A DNA stretch of 7,277 bases from a bacterium UBA1790 (GCA_002314465.1 DCGA01000067.1:9293-16569), one strand, 5' to 3'. Positions 1 to 6,734 are shown, counted from the stretch's first letter. The notes: generated from the letters alone by a model not told the origin. Translations and numbers: made by a program.

Positions 1-561
1 GGCCTCACCCTGCCGGCTATCGTGCTTGCCCCGCAAAATCCCGGCGAAGCATGGAACCCCGGCAAACTGATGGACATCATCGAGTGGACCGAGCAGCACT
101 ACAACGTGGACAAAACCCGCATCTACTGCCTGGGCATGAGCCTCGGAGGATACGGCACCATGGACTTTGCCGGCACTTATCCCGACAAGATTGCCGCGGC
201 GATGGCCCTATGCGGAGGTTGCTACCTGAAGGACATGAGCGGACTGGGCGAACTCCCCTTCTGGATTATCCACGGAACAGCCGACCGCGCAGTAGGCATA
301 GGCGAAAGCAAGAAGGTGGTTTCTTACCTGCAAAGTACCGGCAAGACCAAGCAGTTGCGCTTTGACTGGCTCCCTGGAGCCTCGCATGGCGCCCTTGCAC
401 GCGCATTTTATCTCAAGGACACCTACGACTGGCTCTTTGCCCACACCCTAAGGGACGAAGGCCGACCAGTGGAACGCCTCATAACCATCGACAACGACAT
501 TCTATCTCAAGCCTATAGCGAGTTGCGCGAACTCAAGGCACTCGTTGACGAAGGCGATTAA
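1..561 (+). CDS. Alpha/beta-hydrolase fold serine hydrolase (prolyl oligopeptidase/esterase-like), 3' part
   Basis: The reading frame is open from base 1, so the gene begins upstream of the window; the GTG at 22 is an internal Val codon rather than a convincing start. The visible 186 residues are the C-terminal part of an alpha/beta hydrolase. Numbered from the first visible codon, the nucleophile elbow GMSLGG places Ser47, the strand-loop IHGTADRAV gives the acid Asp95, and GASHG gives His129, so the triad is complete and correctly spaced. A probable oxyanion-side strand (VLAPQNPG) lies at residues 8-15. After the last fold helix (TYDWLFAH, about 141-148) there is a 38-residue polar tail ending in acidic residues. 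The family hydrolyses ester or peptide bonds; the substrate cannot be told from this part. Any signal peptide would be outside the window. The gene converges on the M3 peptidase gene and is unlikely to share its regulation. Confidence 0.85.
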   Translation, partial: GLTLPAIVLAPQNPGEAWNPGKLMDIIEWTEQHYNVDKTRIYCLGMSLGGYGTMDFAGTYPDKIAAAMALCGGCYLKDMSGLGELPFWIIHGTADRAVGIGESKKVVSYLQSTGKTKQLRFDWLPGASHGALARAFYLKDTYDWLFAHTLRDEGRPVERLITIDNDILSQAYSELRELKALVDEGD

Positions 562-592
562 GCCGAAACTTACATTATACCCTATAACGACA

Positions 593-623
593 CAAGTCCC
601 GAGCCATTACAGCCCGGGACTTG
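593..623. terminator. Stem-loop between convergent genes, possible bidirectional terminator
   Basis: A perfect 9-bp inverted repeat (593-601 paired with 615-623, core AAGTCCCG/CGGGACTT) encloses a 13-base loop. It sits 31 bases after the hydrolase stop and 22 bases past the M3 peptidase stop, just where a shared terminator for convergent genes is expected. The flanks are AT-rich but lack a clean T-run on either strand, so it may be a weak terminator or an RNA 3'-end stabiliser. Confidence 0.5.
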
Positions 624-645
624 CTATTTAACTTTCAGTAGTTTC

Positions 646-2769
646 TTACTTGAGACCACGGTTGCGGAGCAATGCATCGGCATTGGGCTCCTGACCACGG
701 AATTTCTTGTAGAGTACCATAGGATCCTCGGTGTCACCAGCCTCAAGGATGAACTTGCGGAAGTCGTCGGCTACAGTCTTGTTGAAGAAGCCTTCGGTCT
801 TGAAACGCTCCCAGCCATCAGCCTCAAGCACCTGTGCCCACAGATAAGTGTAGTAACCGCAGCTATACTGGTCGTTGTCGAAGATGTGCTTGAAGTAGGG
901 ACTACGATAGCGGAACTGGATTTCCTTGGGCATGTTGAGACGGCGAGCAACCGAACGCTCAAACTTCTTAACGTCAACATCGCCACACCAGTTGAGCTTG
1001 TGCCACTCAATGTCGAGCAGAGCTGCACCAACGAGCTCGGTAGTTACGAAGCCCTGGTTGAACTTAGCGGTAGCGTCAATCTTGTCAACAAGATCCTGGG
1101 GAATAACCTCACCAGTCTTGTAGTGGCGTGCATAGTTCTTGAGAACCTCGGGAACCCATGCCCAGTGTTCGTTAATCTGTGAGGGAAGCTCTACGAGGTC
1201 ACGGTCAACACTTGTACCAGCAATGCCGCTGAAGGGAGCGCGAGTGAGCATGCCGTGGAGGGCGTGGCCAAACTCATGGAACAGAGTCTCAACCTGGTCG
1301 ATAGAGAGCAATGAGGGAGTGTCGGCTGTAGGAGGATTGAAGCTGCATACATTGTAGATGATGGGGCGCTCGCTCTTACCGTTGTAGTTATACTCGCTAC
1401 CCATCTCGCTCATCCATGCGCCCTGAGCCTTGGTGGGACGGGGGAAGTAGTCGGTCATGAACACTGCAAGGTGCTTGCCCTCAGCATCCTTAACGTCGTA
1501 TACGGTAACCTCGGGGTTGTACTTAGGAGCATCCTTAATCTCGGTGAAAGTAAGACCGTAGAGTTTGTTAGCGGCATAGAAGATACCGTTCTTTACAACG
1601 CTGTTCAGCTCGAAGTAAGGACGAACAGCTTCCTCGTTGAAGTCATACTTCTGCTCCTTAACCTTAGTTGCATAGTAATAGTAGTCGTAGGGAGCAATCT
1701 TGAAGTTTCCGCCGTGAGCGTCAACATAAGCCTGCATGTCGGCAACTTCCTCTTCTACCTTAGCGATAGCGGGAGTCCAAATCTGCATCAGCAGAGCCTC
1801 GGCAGCCTCAACCTTGTGAGCCATTACGGGGTCTACAGCATAGTCGGCAAATGTCTCGAAACCAAGGAGCTGAGCCTTGCGCTGACGGAGCTTGATAAGT
1901 TGGTTGATGTTAGCCGAGTTGTCATACTCGTTGCCACGGCTTGCAGTAGAGGTGTAAGTCTCATACATCTCACGGCGCAGGTCACGGTCGTCGGCATTGC
2001 CAAGGACATCGAGGCGAGTTGAGCTAGTAGCAGTGAAAGCCCACTTGCCAGCCTGACCCTTGTCGGCAGCCAACTTAGCAGCGCCGTCGATGGTAGTCTT
2101 AGAAATACCGCCCAGGCGTGAAGCGTTGTCAACCCATATCACGTTACCGGCAATCTCCTTCATCACATTGTTGGTAAATGTGAGAGAAATAGCAGCCTGC
2201 TTGCGGTTGATTTCCTTGAGTTCAGCCTTTTGCTCAGCGTTCAGCAGGGCACCGTTGCGCACCATGTTCTTATAGAACTTGTCGGTGAGGCGCTTCTGAG
2301 CCATTGTCAGCCCCATAGCATCGGCGTTGTCGTGAACAGCCTTGATGCGAGCGAAGAGGCCTTCGTTCATGTACTTCTCATCGTTCTGAGCAGTGAGTTG
2401 GGGCATGAACTCCTCGGCGATGGCCTGCATCTCGGGAGTGTTGTCGCTCTCAACAAGAGCCATGAATACATAACTAACCTTTGTCAAGATCTCGCCGCTG
2501 TTGTCGAGAGCAAGAACAGTGTTCTCGAAGGTGGGTTTCTCGGGATTAGCAACGATAGCTGCAATCTCCTTGTTCTGCTGTTCTATACCAGCCTTGAGAG
2601 CGGGCATGTAGTGCTCATATTTAATCTGGTCAAAGGGAGGAATGGCATACTTGGTAGTGTAAGCCGTGAGGAAGGGATTGGTTTGTTTCACATTCTTCTT
2701 GTTTGCTGCTTGGGCCGAGAACGCCATGGCGCACACAGCCAGCACGATTAGTAATAAACTCTTCTTCAT
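646..2769 (-). CDS. dcp: Secreted M3-family zinc metallopeptidase, Dcp-like peptidyl-dipeptidase
   Basis: This encodes 707 residues, the usual size of Dcp/oligopeptidase A enzymes plus a signal peptide. Residues 1-21 (KK, then a hydrophobic run ending AQA) form a type I signal peptide with likely cleavage before ANKK, so the enzyme is probably periplasmic. The zinc site is intact: HEFGH at 498-502 gives ligands His498 and His502 with catalytic Glu499, and DLVELPSQ supplies the third ligand Glu527, at the 29-residue spacing known from thimet oligopeptidase. The C-terminal substrate-binding tyrosines are present as Y635, Y639 and Y642 in QYSCGYYTYLW. Family members cut dipeptides or short pieces from small peptides within a deep channel. 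The ATG lies 14 bases after the second EEP gene in the same direction, so it is probably the last gene of the operon. Its AT-rich leader and GCT/GGT/GTT-rich codons suggest good expression, perhaps with help from an unseen internal promoter. Assignment to M3 is firm; Dcp versus oligopeptidase A specificity is less certain. Confidence 0.95.
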   Translation of the reverse strand: MKKSLLLIVLAVCAMAFSAQAANKKNVKQTNPFLTAYTTKYAIPPFDQIKYEHYMPALKAGIEQQNKEIAAIVANPEKPTFENTVLALDNSGEILTKVSYVFMALVESDNTPEMQAIAEEFMPQLTAQNDEKYMNEGLFARIKAVHDNADAMGLTMAQKRLTDKFYKNMVRNGALLNAEQKAELKEINRKQAAISLTFTNNVMKEIAGNVIWVDNASRLGGISKTTIDGAAKLAADKGQAGKWAFTATSSTRLDVLGNADDRDLRREMYETYTSTASRGNEYDNSANINQLIKLRQRKAQLLGFETFADYAVDPVMAHKVEAAEALLMQIWTPAIAKVEEEVADMQAYVDAHGGNFKIAPYDYYYYATKVKEQKYDFNEEAVRPYFELNSVVKNGIFYAANKLYGLTFTEIKDAPKYNPEVTVYDVKDAEGKHLAVFMTDYFPRPTKAQGAWMSEMGSEYNYNGKSERPIIYNVCSFNPPTADTPSLLSIDQVETLFHEFGHALHGMLTRAPFSGIAGTSVDRDLVELPSQINEHWAWVPEVLKNYARHYKTGEVIPQDLVDKIDATAKFNQGFVTTELVGAALLDIEWHKLNWCGDVDVKKFERSVARRLNMPKEIQFRYRSPYFKHIFDNDQYSCGYYTYLWAQVLEADGWERFKTEGFFNKTVADDFRKFILEAGDTEDPMVLYKKFRGQEPNADALLRNRGLK

Positions 2770-2783
2770 AGTTTTATATGTAA

Positions 2784-3932
2784 TTAATTATTATTTGTCA
2801 ATTCAAAAGTCGTCACCTGCGGATAATGGTCGCTGCTGGTGTGGGTTATCTTCACATCGCTGTGTACTTGCGAGTCCACGACCTTGAGCGGTCCGCGATA
2901 CAAGATGTGGTCTATCTTGAACAGTAAGCGGTGCTTGCGATAGGTGGCGGCATATCCGTGCCCGCCATCTCTCCAAGCATCTCTCATGTCACTGCCCAGC
3001 AGCGTGTTATAGGCAAAACTGCCAACCACATCGTTGAAGTCGCCGCACAGTATCACCGCCTGAGGACCGGCATCTATAGCCTCACGCAACTGCTCGGCTT
3101 CGTCGGCACGCAATGCAATGGCGCGGTTAAGTTTGTCGGTAAGCGGCATACCGTCTACAAGGCTGCCGCGCTCCACGTCGGGATCACCGGCGGTATCGGC
3201 CCCTGTGAGACCCTTGTCGGCATTGCTCAGGCCGAATGAGTGCAGGTGCGTACTTATGAGACGCAATTTCTGTCCGTTTACTACAACATCAAAGGCCAAA
3301 GTTGCATAATGGTCCAAGTCCTTGTAGATATTGAGCACATCATATCCGCGCTGGGCGGGCACGATTGTGTCAATGGTAAACGGGTATTTCGACAATATCG
3401 CCACATCGTCTTTATATGGATAGGAGCGATAAGGAAACTTCTTGTCAAGTTCGGCGAGGTACAGCCTTATGGCGGGCACCTCGTCGTAGTGGAATGGGCG
3501 GTCGGCATGCATCATCTCCTGCACGAGCACGATATCGGGGTTGATGTCGAGGATGGTGCGCATCACCTGACTCGTATCGCCGGGATACACGCGCGGAAAT
3601 GCCGCCGCGTTATATGTCATCACCTTGAGGGTCTTGCCCTTAGGTGTATCATTAAAGTTCACAGGCACCATCTGCATCACACGCGGTGCCATACATGCTA
3701 ACAACAATACCGTTACCACACCGACAACCTTACTTTTAGCAAGAATGGTTATGCCCAAAAGGACCACGATGGCAACTACGGCTATTACCGGAAACATGAT
3801 TACAGCCACACCCGGGATAAAACCCCACACCCTTGGGTCGAGCCAGCCACCATAAGTCGAGAGCAATACTGCAACTGCCGTCAGCACAAGCAGCAACCAC
3901 AACGCGATATTACCAACCTTAGTTTTACTCAT
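2784..3932 (-). CDS. Membrane-anchored endonuclease/exonuclease/phosphatase (EEP) fold protein, second of a tandem pair
   Basis: With the ATG at 3932 this encodes 382 residues. The frame can be extended upstream only to a TTG at 3956; the ATG start is preferred because it aligns with the N-terminus of the neighbouring paralog and makes an 8-base overlap (ATGAGTAA) with that gene's stop, typical of translational coupling. Three hydrophobic segments (about 8-26, 38-64, 68-85) precede the catalytic domain. Lysines at the N-terminus and in the 65-69 loop suggest an N-in, C-out arrangement, with the domain in the periplasm. All EEP signatures are present: Asn108 (TYN), Glu139 (VQE), His229 (STHLHS), Asp298/Asn300 (GDFND), Asp341 (KIDH) and Asp368-His369 (SSDHYP). 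The fold covers Mg-dependent nucleases, inositol phosphatases and sphingomyelinases; the substrate here is unknown. It is a clear paralog of the gene at 3925-5031, sharing YGG..DPR after the first segment and the LTDKL block. Confidence 0.9.
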   Translation of the reverse strand: MSKTKVGNIALWLLLVLTAVAVLLSTYGGWLDPRVWGFIPGVAVIMFPVIAVVAIVVLLGITILAKSKVVGVVTVLLLACMAPRVMQMVPVNFNDTPKGKTLKVMTYNAAAFPRVYPGDTSQVMRTILDINPDIVLVQEMMHADRPFHYDEVPAIRLYLAELDKKFPYRSYPYKDDVAILSKYPFTIDTIVPAQRGYDVLNIYKDLDHYATLAFDVVVNGQKLRLISTHLHSFGLSNADKGLTGADTAGDPDVERGSLVDGMPLTDKLNRAIALRADEAEQLREAIDAGPQAVILCGDFNDVVGSFAYNTLLGSDMRDAWRDGGHGYAATYRKHRLLFKIDHILYRGPLKVVDSQVHSDVKITHTSSDHYPQVTTFELTNNN

Positions 3933-5031
3933 CGGTCTTTCTTGCCGTCCATTCAAAGGTTGTTATCTGCGGATAGTGGTCACTTGCCTTCCATTTTTCA
4001 CGGCGCGTTGCAACAGCCTTTATATCACCACGATACAGCACATGGTCTATCTTGAAGTAGAAGCCATCACGATTAAACGTGTTGATGGGCAATGTGCCGC
4101 AATCCACAAACGCGTCGCTCATGTCATCGCCCCTTATCGTGCGGTAGCAATAACTGCCGGGGGTATCGTTGAAGTCACCGCACACGATGACGTTACCCGG
4201 TGACGCGTCAATAATATCGCGCACTGTGTGGGCCTCGCCGGCACGGCGCCTGAACGAACCTGTGAGTTTGTCGGTGAGCGAGTGTTTCACATCGCGCAAT
4301 TCCTGCTTGGTGTTCACCTTGCGGTTAAATGTCGCTATATCCTTATACAACTTCTTATCCTCGCTTTTGAGGCCTATCGACTGCATGTGTACACTCACGA
4401 TGCGCAGGTTTTCGCCCTTGATTTTCAAGTCATACACCCGGCCAAAGGTATGATAAGACCTATCAGAAAACATTCCGCGCATGTTTCGCATGGTGGTGTC
4501 GGGGACCAAAGTGAACGGCACCTTTGACAAAATCACCACGTCGGAACATCCTTCGGTGTGATAGGGATATCGGGTGGTCAGCGAGTCGATGAGTGGCTGG
4601 GGATTCTGGAAAGTGAGGTACATCTCATTGTCGATCGACGCCTCTTGCAGTAGCACAAGGTCGGCATCGGCGGCAAGAACATGTCGCATAGCATCGCTGC
4701 GAAATCCGGCAACATTCCACGAAAGCACAGTGAAGCTGCGCGACTCGTCATCGGGTTGGCTGTTCCAACTCATAGGGAAAACCGTATGTATCGATGGCAT
4801 TGAAAGCAATATCGAAATGCCCACAATCAACGAAGCAACCCTATGGCGCAAAAGCAAGGAAACAACCAGTGCCGCCACTGCAACAACCATCACCACCGGC
4901 AGGGCAAGTGTGGCAAGCCCGGGATAAGCGAAGGTGCGCGGGTCAATCGTTCCGCCATAGGCCGACACAAGCATTCCCGCTGCAACGAGCGCAGCAAGTA
5001 CAGTGATGGTTATGTTCCACAAACGTTTCAT
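3925..5031 (-). CDS. Membrane-anchored endonuclease/exonuclease/phosphatase (EEP) fold protein, first of a tandem pair
   Basis: This encodes 368 residues from an ATG that overlaps the stop of rhomboid 2 by four bases (ATGA). A GGAAAG stretch shortly upstream may act as a weak ribosome site. Three hydrophobic segments (about 4-26, 36-61, 65-86) lead the protein; positive charges in MKR and LRHR mark cytoplasmic sides, so three crossings would place residues from about 88 onward in the periplasm. The catalytic domain carries the full EEP set: Asn106 (SWN), Glu130 (LQE), His215 (VSVHMQS), Asp286/Asn288 (GDFND), Asp329 (KIDH) and Asp351-His352 (SDHYP). The family breaks phosphodiester or phosphomonoester bonds using Mg2+. 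No extra domain reveals a substrate, so DNA, RNA, lipid head groups and inositol phosphates all remain possible. The next gene downstream is its paralog. A nuclease annotation would be over-specific; EEP-family membrane phosphoesterase is the safest name. Confidence 0.92.
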   Translation of the reverse strand: MKRLWNITITVLAALVAAGMLVSAYGGTIDPRTFAYPGLATLALPVVMVVAVAALVVSLLLRHRVASLIVGISILLSMPSIHTVFPMSWNSQPDDESRSFTVLSWNVAGFRSDAMRHVLAADADLVLLQEASIDNEMYLTFQNPQPLIDSLTTRYPYHTEGCSDVVILSKVPFTLVPDTTMRNMRGMFSDRSYHTFGRVYDLKIKGENLRIVSVHMQSIGLKSEDKKLYKDIATFNRKVNTKQELRDVKHSLTDKLTGSFRRRAGEAHTVRDIIDASPGNVIVCGDFNDTPGSYCYRTIRGDDMSDAFVDCGTLPINTFNRDGFYFKIDHVLYRGDIKAVATRREKWKASDHYPQITTFEWTARKTDE

Positions 5032-5921
5032 TTTTTCTTTCCGAAACTAAATAGGATGTCGCGTTCCTCATCGGTGAGTGCGGTGTAACCCGAGCGCTTG
5101 ATCTTGGCAAGCACACGGTCCAGGTCGGTCTCACTGGGGCGCTGCGATGCATTGGCGTTGTTATTTCCAGCCGCCTTTCCGCGATATGCGCTACCTCCTA
5201 TCGGGGCACCGGGGCCACGTTTTTCCTTGCGCGAGAACAGCGAAGCGACCTTGTCTATTACAGCGTTGAGAGGGGCAGTGATATCGTGGCCGCGACGCAT
5301 CATCAATGCGTAAACAAGACCCACGATGGCACCGCCTATGTGTGCGATGTGTCCGCCGGCATTGAGCGAATCCACGCTGAAAAGGTCTATCATCACCGTT
5401 ACCAGCGCCACCCACTTGAGCGAAATGTCGCCTATGAATAGCAAACCTATCTTATAATCAGGGTTATACACCGCCATAGCCACGACAATAGCGATTATCG
5501 ATGCCGATGCACCGAGCATATAGGCCTGGGTAGAGAATACTGGCAGAGTACTATAGGCAAGCAGGTACAAGGCCGCTCCGCCCAGCGCTCCGAGTACATA
5601 CAGACCGGCAAGTTGCTTCGACGTGAAGTACTCCATGAAAATGCGGCCTAACCAGTACAGCCACAACATGTTGAACAAGATGTGCAGCATGTCGTAGTGG
5701 GCAAATGCATAGGTAAGGATTGTCCATGGTTTGCGGAGAACTTCCCACGGGTTGCTCGACACCTCCACCCACTTGAGAATCCCCATAAGGGCGGGGTTAA
5801 ACAGCACGGCACACAAGCCGATGAGCCGCAACACCACGAATACCGCGATGTTGATATAGATGATGCGCATGAGCATCGAGCCTGCGCTGTATTTCTGCTT
5901 GAGTTCGTTAATAATAGCCAT
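5028..5921 (-). CDS. Rhomboid-family intramembrane serine protease 2, with C-terminal cytoplasmic tail
   Basis: The chosen ATG at 5921 gives 297 residues (MAIINELKQK). It is preceded by a strong AGGAGG Shine-Dalgarno at 5930-5935 and makes a 14-base overlap with rhomboid 1; a longer frame starting with GTG at 6014 would run out of frame through rhomboid 1 and is rejected. Rhomboid hallmarks are the HxxxxHxxxN motif in the second core helix (His75, His80, Asn84), the GASAS loop with nucleophile Ser139, and HIAHIGGAIVG with catalytic His194, so an active Ser-His dyad is expected. About six membrane helices end near residue 207. The remaining 90 residues are cytoplasmic in character: a basic helix, a Gly/Asn/Ala-rich linker (about 236-262), then a compact motif (DLDRVLAKIKRSGYTALTDEERDILFSF) that resembles the short C-terminal domain of other Bacteroidota rhomboids (DUF6576, from memory). 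Rhomboids cleave single-span proteins within the membrane; the substrate is unknown. Confidence 0.95.
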   Translation of the reverse strand: MAIINELKQKYSAGSMLMRIIYINIAVFVVLRLIGLCAVLFNPALMGILKWVEVSSNPWEVLRKPWTILTYAFAHYDMLHILFNMLWLYWLGRIFMEYFTSKQLAGLYVLGALGGAALYLLAYSTLPVFSTQAYMLGASASIIAIVVAMAVYNPDYKIGLLFIGDISLKWVALVTVMIDLFSVDSLNAGGHIAHIGGAIVGLVYALMMRRGHDITAPLNAVIDKVASLFSRKEKRGPGAPIGGSAYRGKAAGNNNANASQRPSETDLDRVLAKIKRSGYTALTDEERDILFSFGKKK

Positions 5922-6660
5922 TTCCGCGACCTCCTGCAGCGCCCTTGTAGCGCCAATACAACAATAAGATAAAACCGAAAAGCATACCGCCGAGGTGGGC
6001 AAAATGGGCGACACCGTTCATAGTGTGCGTGATGCCGAAGAAGAGTTCGATTGCACCATATCCCAGCACCATCCACTTTGCCTTGATGGGGAACGGGAAG
6101 GGAATGATGTAAAGGGGAAGATTGGGGAACAACATGCCGAATGCCAGCAAGATACCAAACACGGCACCACTTGCACCCACTGTGACATGCATGTTGAGGA
6201 ACTGGTCGATGAGGCCGTTAATCTCGCCACTCGCCATCACCTGTTTCACTGCATCAAACGTCATGTGGCTCTGATTGGCAATCTCGGTAATGAACGAGCT
6301 TTCCCATGTAAAAGCCCACACAAGTTCCTGAACAAATGCTGCACCCAGACCGCAAGTGAGGTAATAAAACAGGAAGCGACGACCACCCAGCACAAGTTCA
6401 AGCGTGCGACCAAACATCCACAGCGAGAACATGTTGAAGAACAAGTGCATGAAATTAGTGTTGTCATGCATGAACATGTAGGTAAACAACTGAGCGGCAT
6501 TAAAATCACTCGCTTTCCAGTAGTGCAGTCCCAGGTATTGCTCAAGGTCGATGATGCCCGCGTTGCCAAAGACAATCGTGGCCAGCCAGACTAGGCAGTT
6601 GATGATAAGTAAATTCTTGGTTACGGGGGGAATTGACGCCCCTATATTTTTTACATCCAT
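5908..6660 (-). CDS. Rhomboid-family intramembrane serine protease 1
   Basis: This encodes 250 residues from the ATG at 6660 and is the first gene of the five-gene minus-strand operon. The catalytic loop VGASGAVFG places the nucleophile at Ser164, and AHFAHLGGMLFG places catalytic His222, so the enzyme should be active. The second-helix motif is present with wider spacing than in GlpG (His65, His72, Asn76; HDNTNFMHLFFNM). Roughly six hydrophobic segments are visible (around 16-31, 57-83, 97-117, 159-178, 196-211, 219-236). A stretch of about 40 polar residues (118-157) lies between the third and fourth; the second rhomboid lacks it. The protein ends in a short Gly-rich basic tail. The N-terminal part has conserved-looking IPPVTKNLLIINCLVWL, as in other Bacteroidota rhomboids. 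Its stop overlaps the start of rhomboid 2 by 14 bases, so the two are almost certainly co-translated. Role: intramembrane cleavage of unknown membrane proteins. Confidence 0.95.
   Translation of the reverse strand: MDVKNIGASIPPVTKNLLIINCLVWLATIVFGNAGIIDLEQYLGLHYWKASDFNAAQLFTYMFMHDNTNFMHLFFNMFSLWMFGRTLELVLGGRRFLFYYLTCGLGAAFVQELVWAFTWESSFITEIANQSHMTFDAVKQVMASGEINGLIDQFLNMHVTVGASGAVFGILLAFGMLFPNLPLYIIPFPFPIKAKWMVLGYGAIELFFGITHTMNGVAHFAHLGGMLFGFILLLYWRYKGAAGGRGNGYY
5930..5935 (-). promoter_or_regulatory. Strong Shine-Dalgarno for rhomboid 2
   Basis: On the minus strand AGGAGG lies eight bases before the ATG at 5921, inside the 3' end of rhomboid 1. It decides the start of rhomboid 2 against the longer GTG frame. 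Such a canonical site stands out because the other starts in this window have weak or no Shine-Dalgarno sequences. Confidence 0.75.
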
Positions 6661-6664
6661 GTCG

Positions 6665-6681
6665 TTTCAATTTTATTGAAA
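6665..6681. promoter_or_regulatory. Perfect palindrome at the rhomboid operon start, candidate operator
   Basis: TTTCAAT (6665-6671) and ATTGAAA (6675-6681) form a perfect 7-bp inverted repeat with a 3-base spacer. It lies between the -7 box (6684-6691) and the rhomboid 1 ATG (6660), covering the expected transcription start. That position suits a repressor operator, or a small hairpin at the 5' end of the message. The AT-rich composition means that chance occurrence is possible. Confidence 0.35.
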
Positions 6682-6683
6682 TA

Positions 6684-6691
6684 CAAAATTA
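6684..6691 (-). promoter_or_regulatory. Bacteroidota -7 box for the rhomboid/EEP/M3 operon
   Basis: Read on the minus strand this is TAATTTTG, an exact match to TAnnTTTG. It lies 23 bases upstream of the rhomboid 1 ATG, implying a 5' leader of only about 15-20 bases. No clear TTTG/TTG -33 box is seen at the usual 19-21 base spacing, so the promoter may be weak or activator-dependent. Confidence 0.5.
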
Positions 6692-6734
6692 CGGAAAAAG
6701 TCTCATTTTCTATGTGAGATAGTCGAGAATCCTA

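Noticed and set aside
1471..2751. Long plus-strand open frames (1471-2022 and 2230-2751) opposite the M3 peptidase gene
   Set aside because: They are antisense shadows of a strongly conserved coding sequence, with Val/Leu/Ser-rich translations, no recognisable motif and no promoter or ribosome site.
2725..2769. Lipoprotein signal in the M3 peptidase (LAVC at residues 10-13)
   Set aside because: The residue before Cys is Val, which does not fit a lipobox, and the cysteine lies inside the hydrophobic core; AQA before ANKK is a good type I cleavage site.
2770..2850. Internal promoter just upstream of the M3 gene
   Set aside because: The best -7 candidate (GACTTTTG on the minus strand) mismatches the first consensus base and has no TTG at the right distance; an internal promoter remains possible but is not supported.
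3933..3956. Longer second EEP protein from a TTG at 3956
   Set aside because: It needs a rare start codon and adds eight polar residues absent from the paralog; the ATG at 3932 gives the typical coupled overlap.
5922..6014. Longer rhomboid 2 with an extra 31 N-terminal residues from a GTG at 6014
   Set aside because: The extension lies out of frame entirely within the conserved 3' end of rhomboid 1; the ATG at 5921 has a strong ribosome site and a normal family N-terminus.
6701..6719. TCTCA...TGAGA inverted repeat in the divergent region
   Set aside because: Only five base pairs around a nine-base loop in AT-rich DNA; expected by chance.
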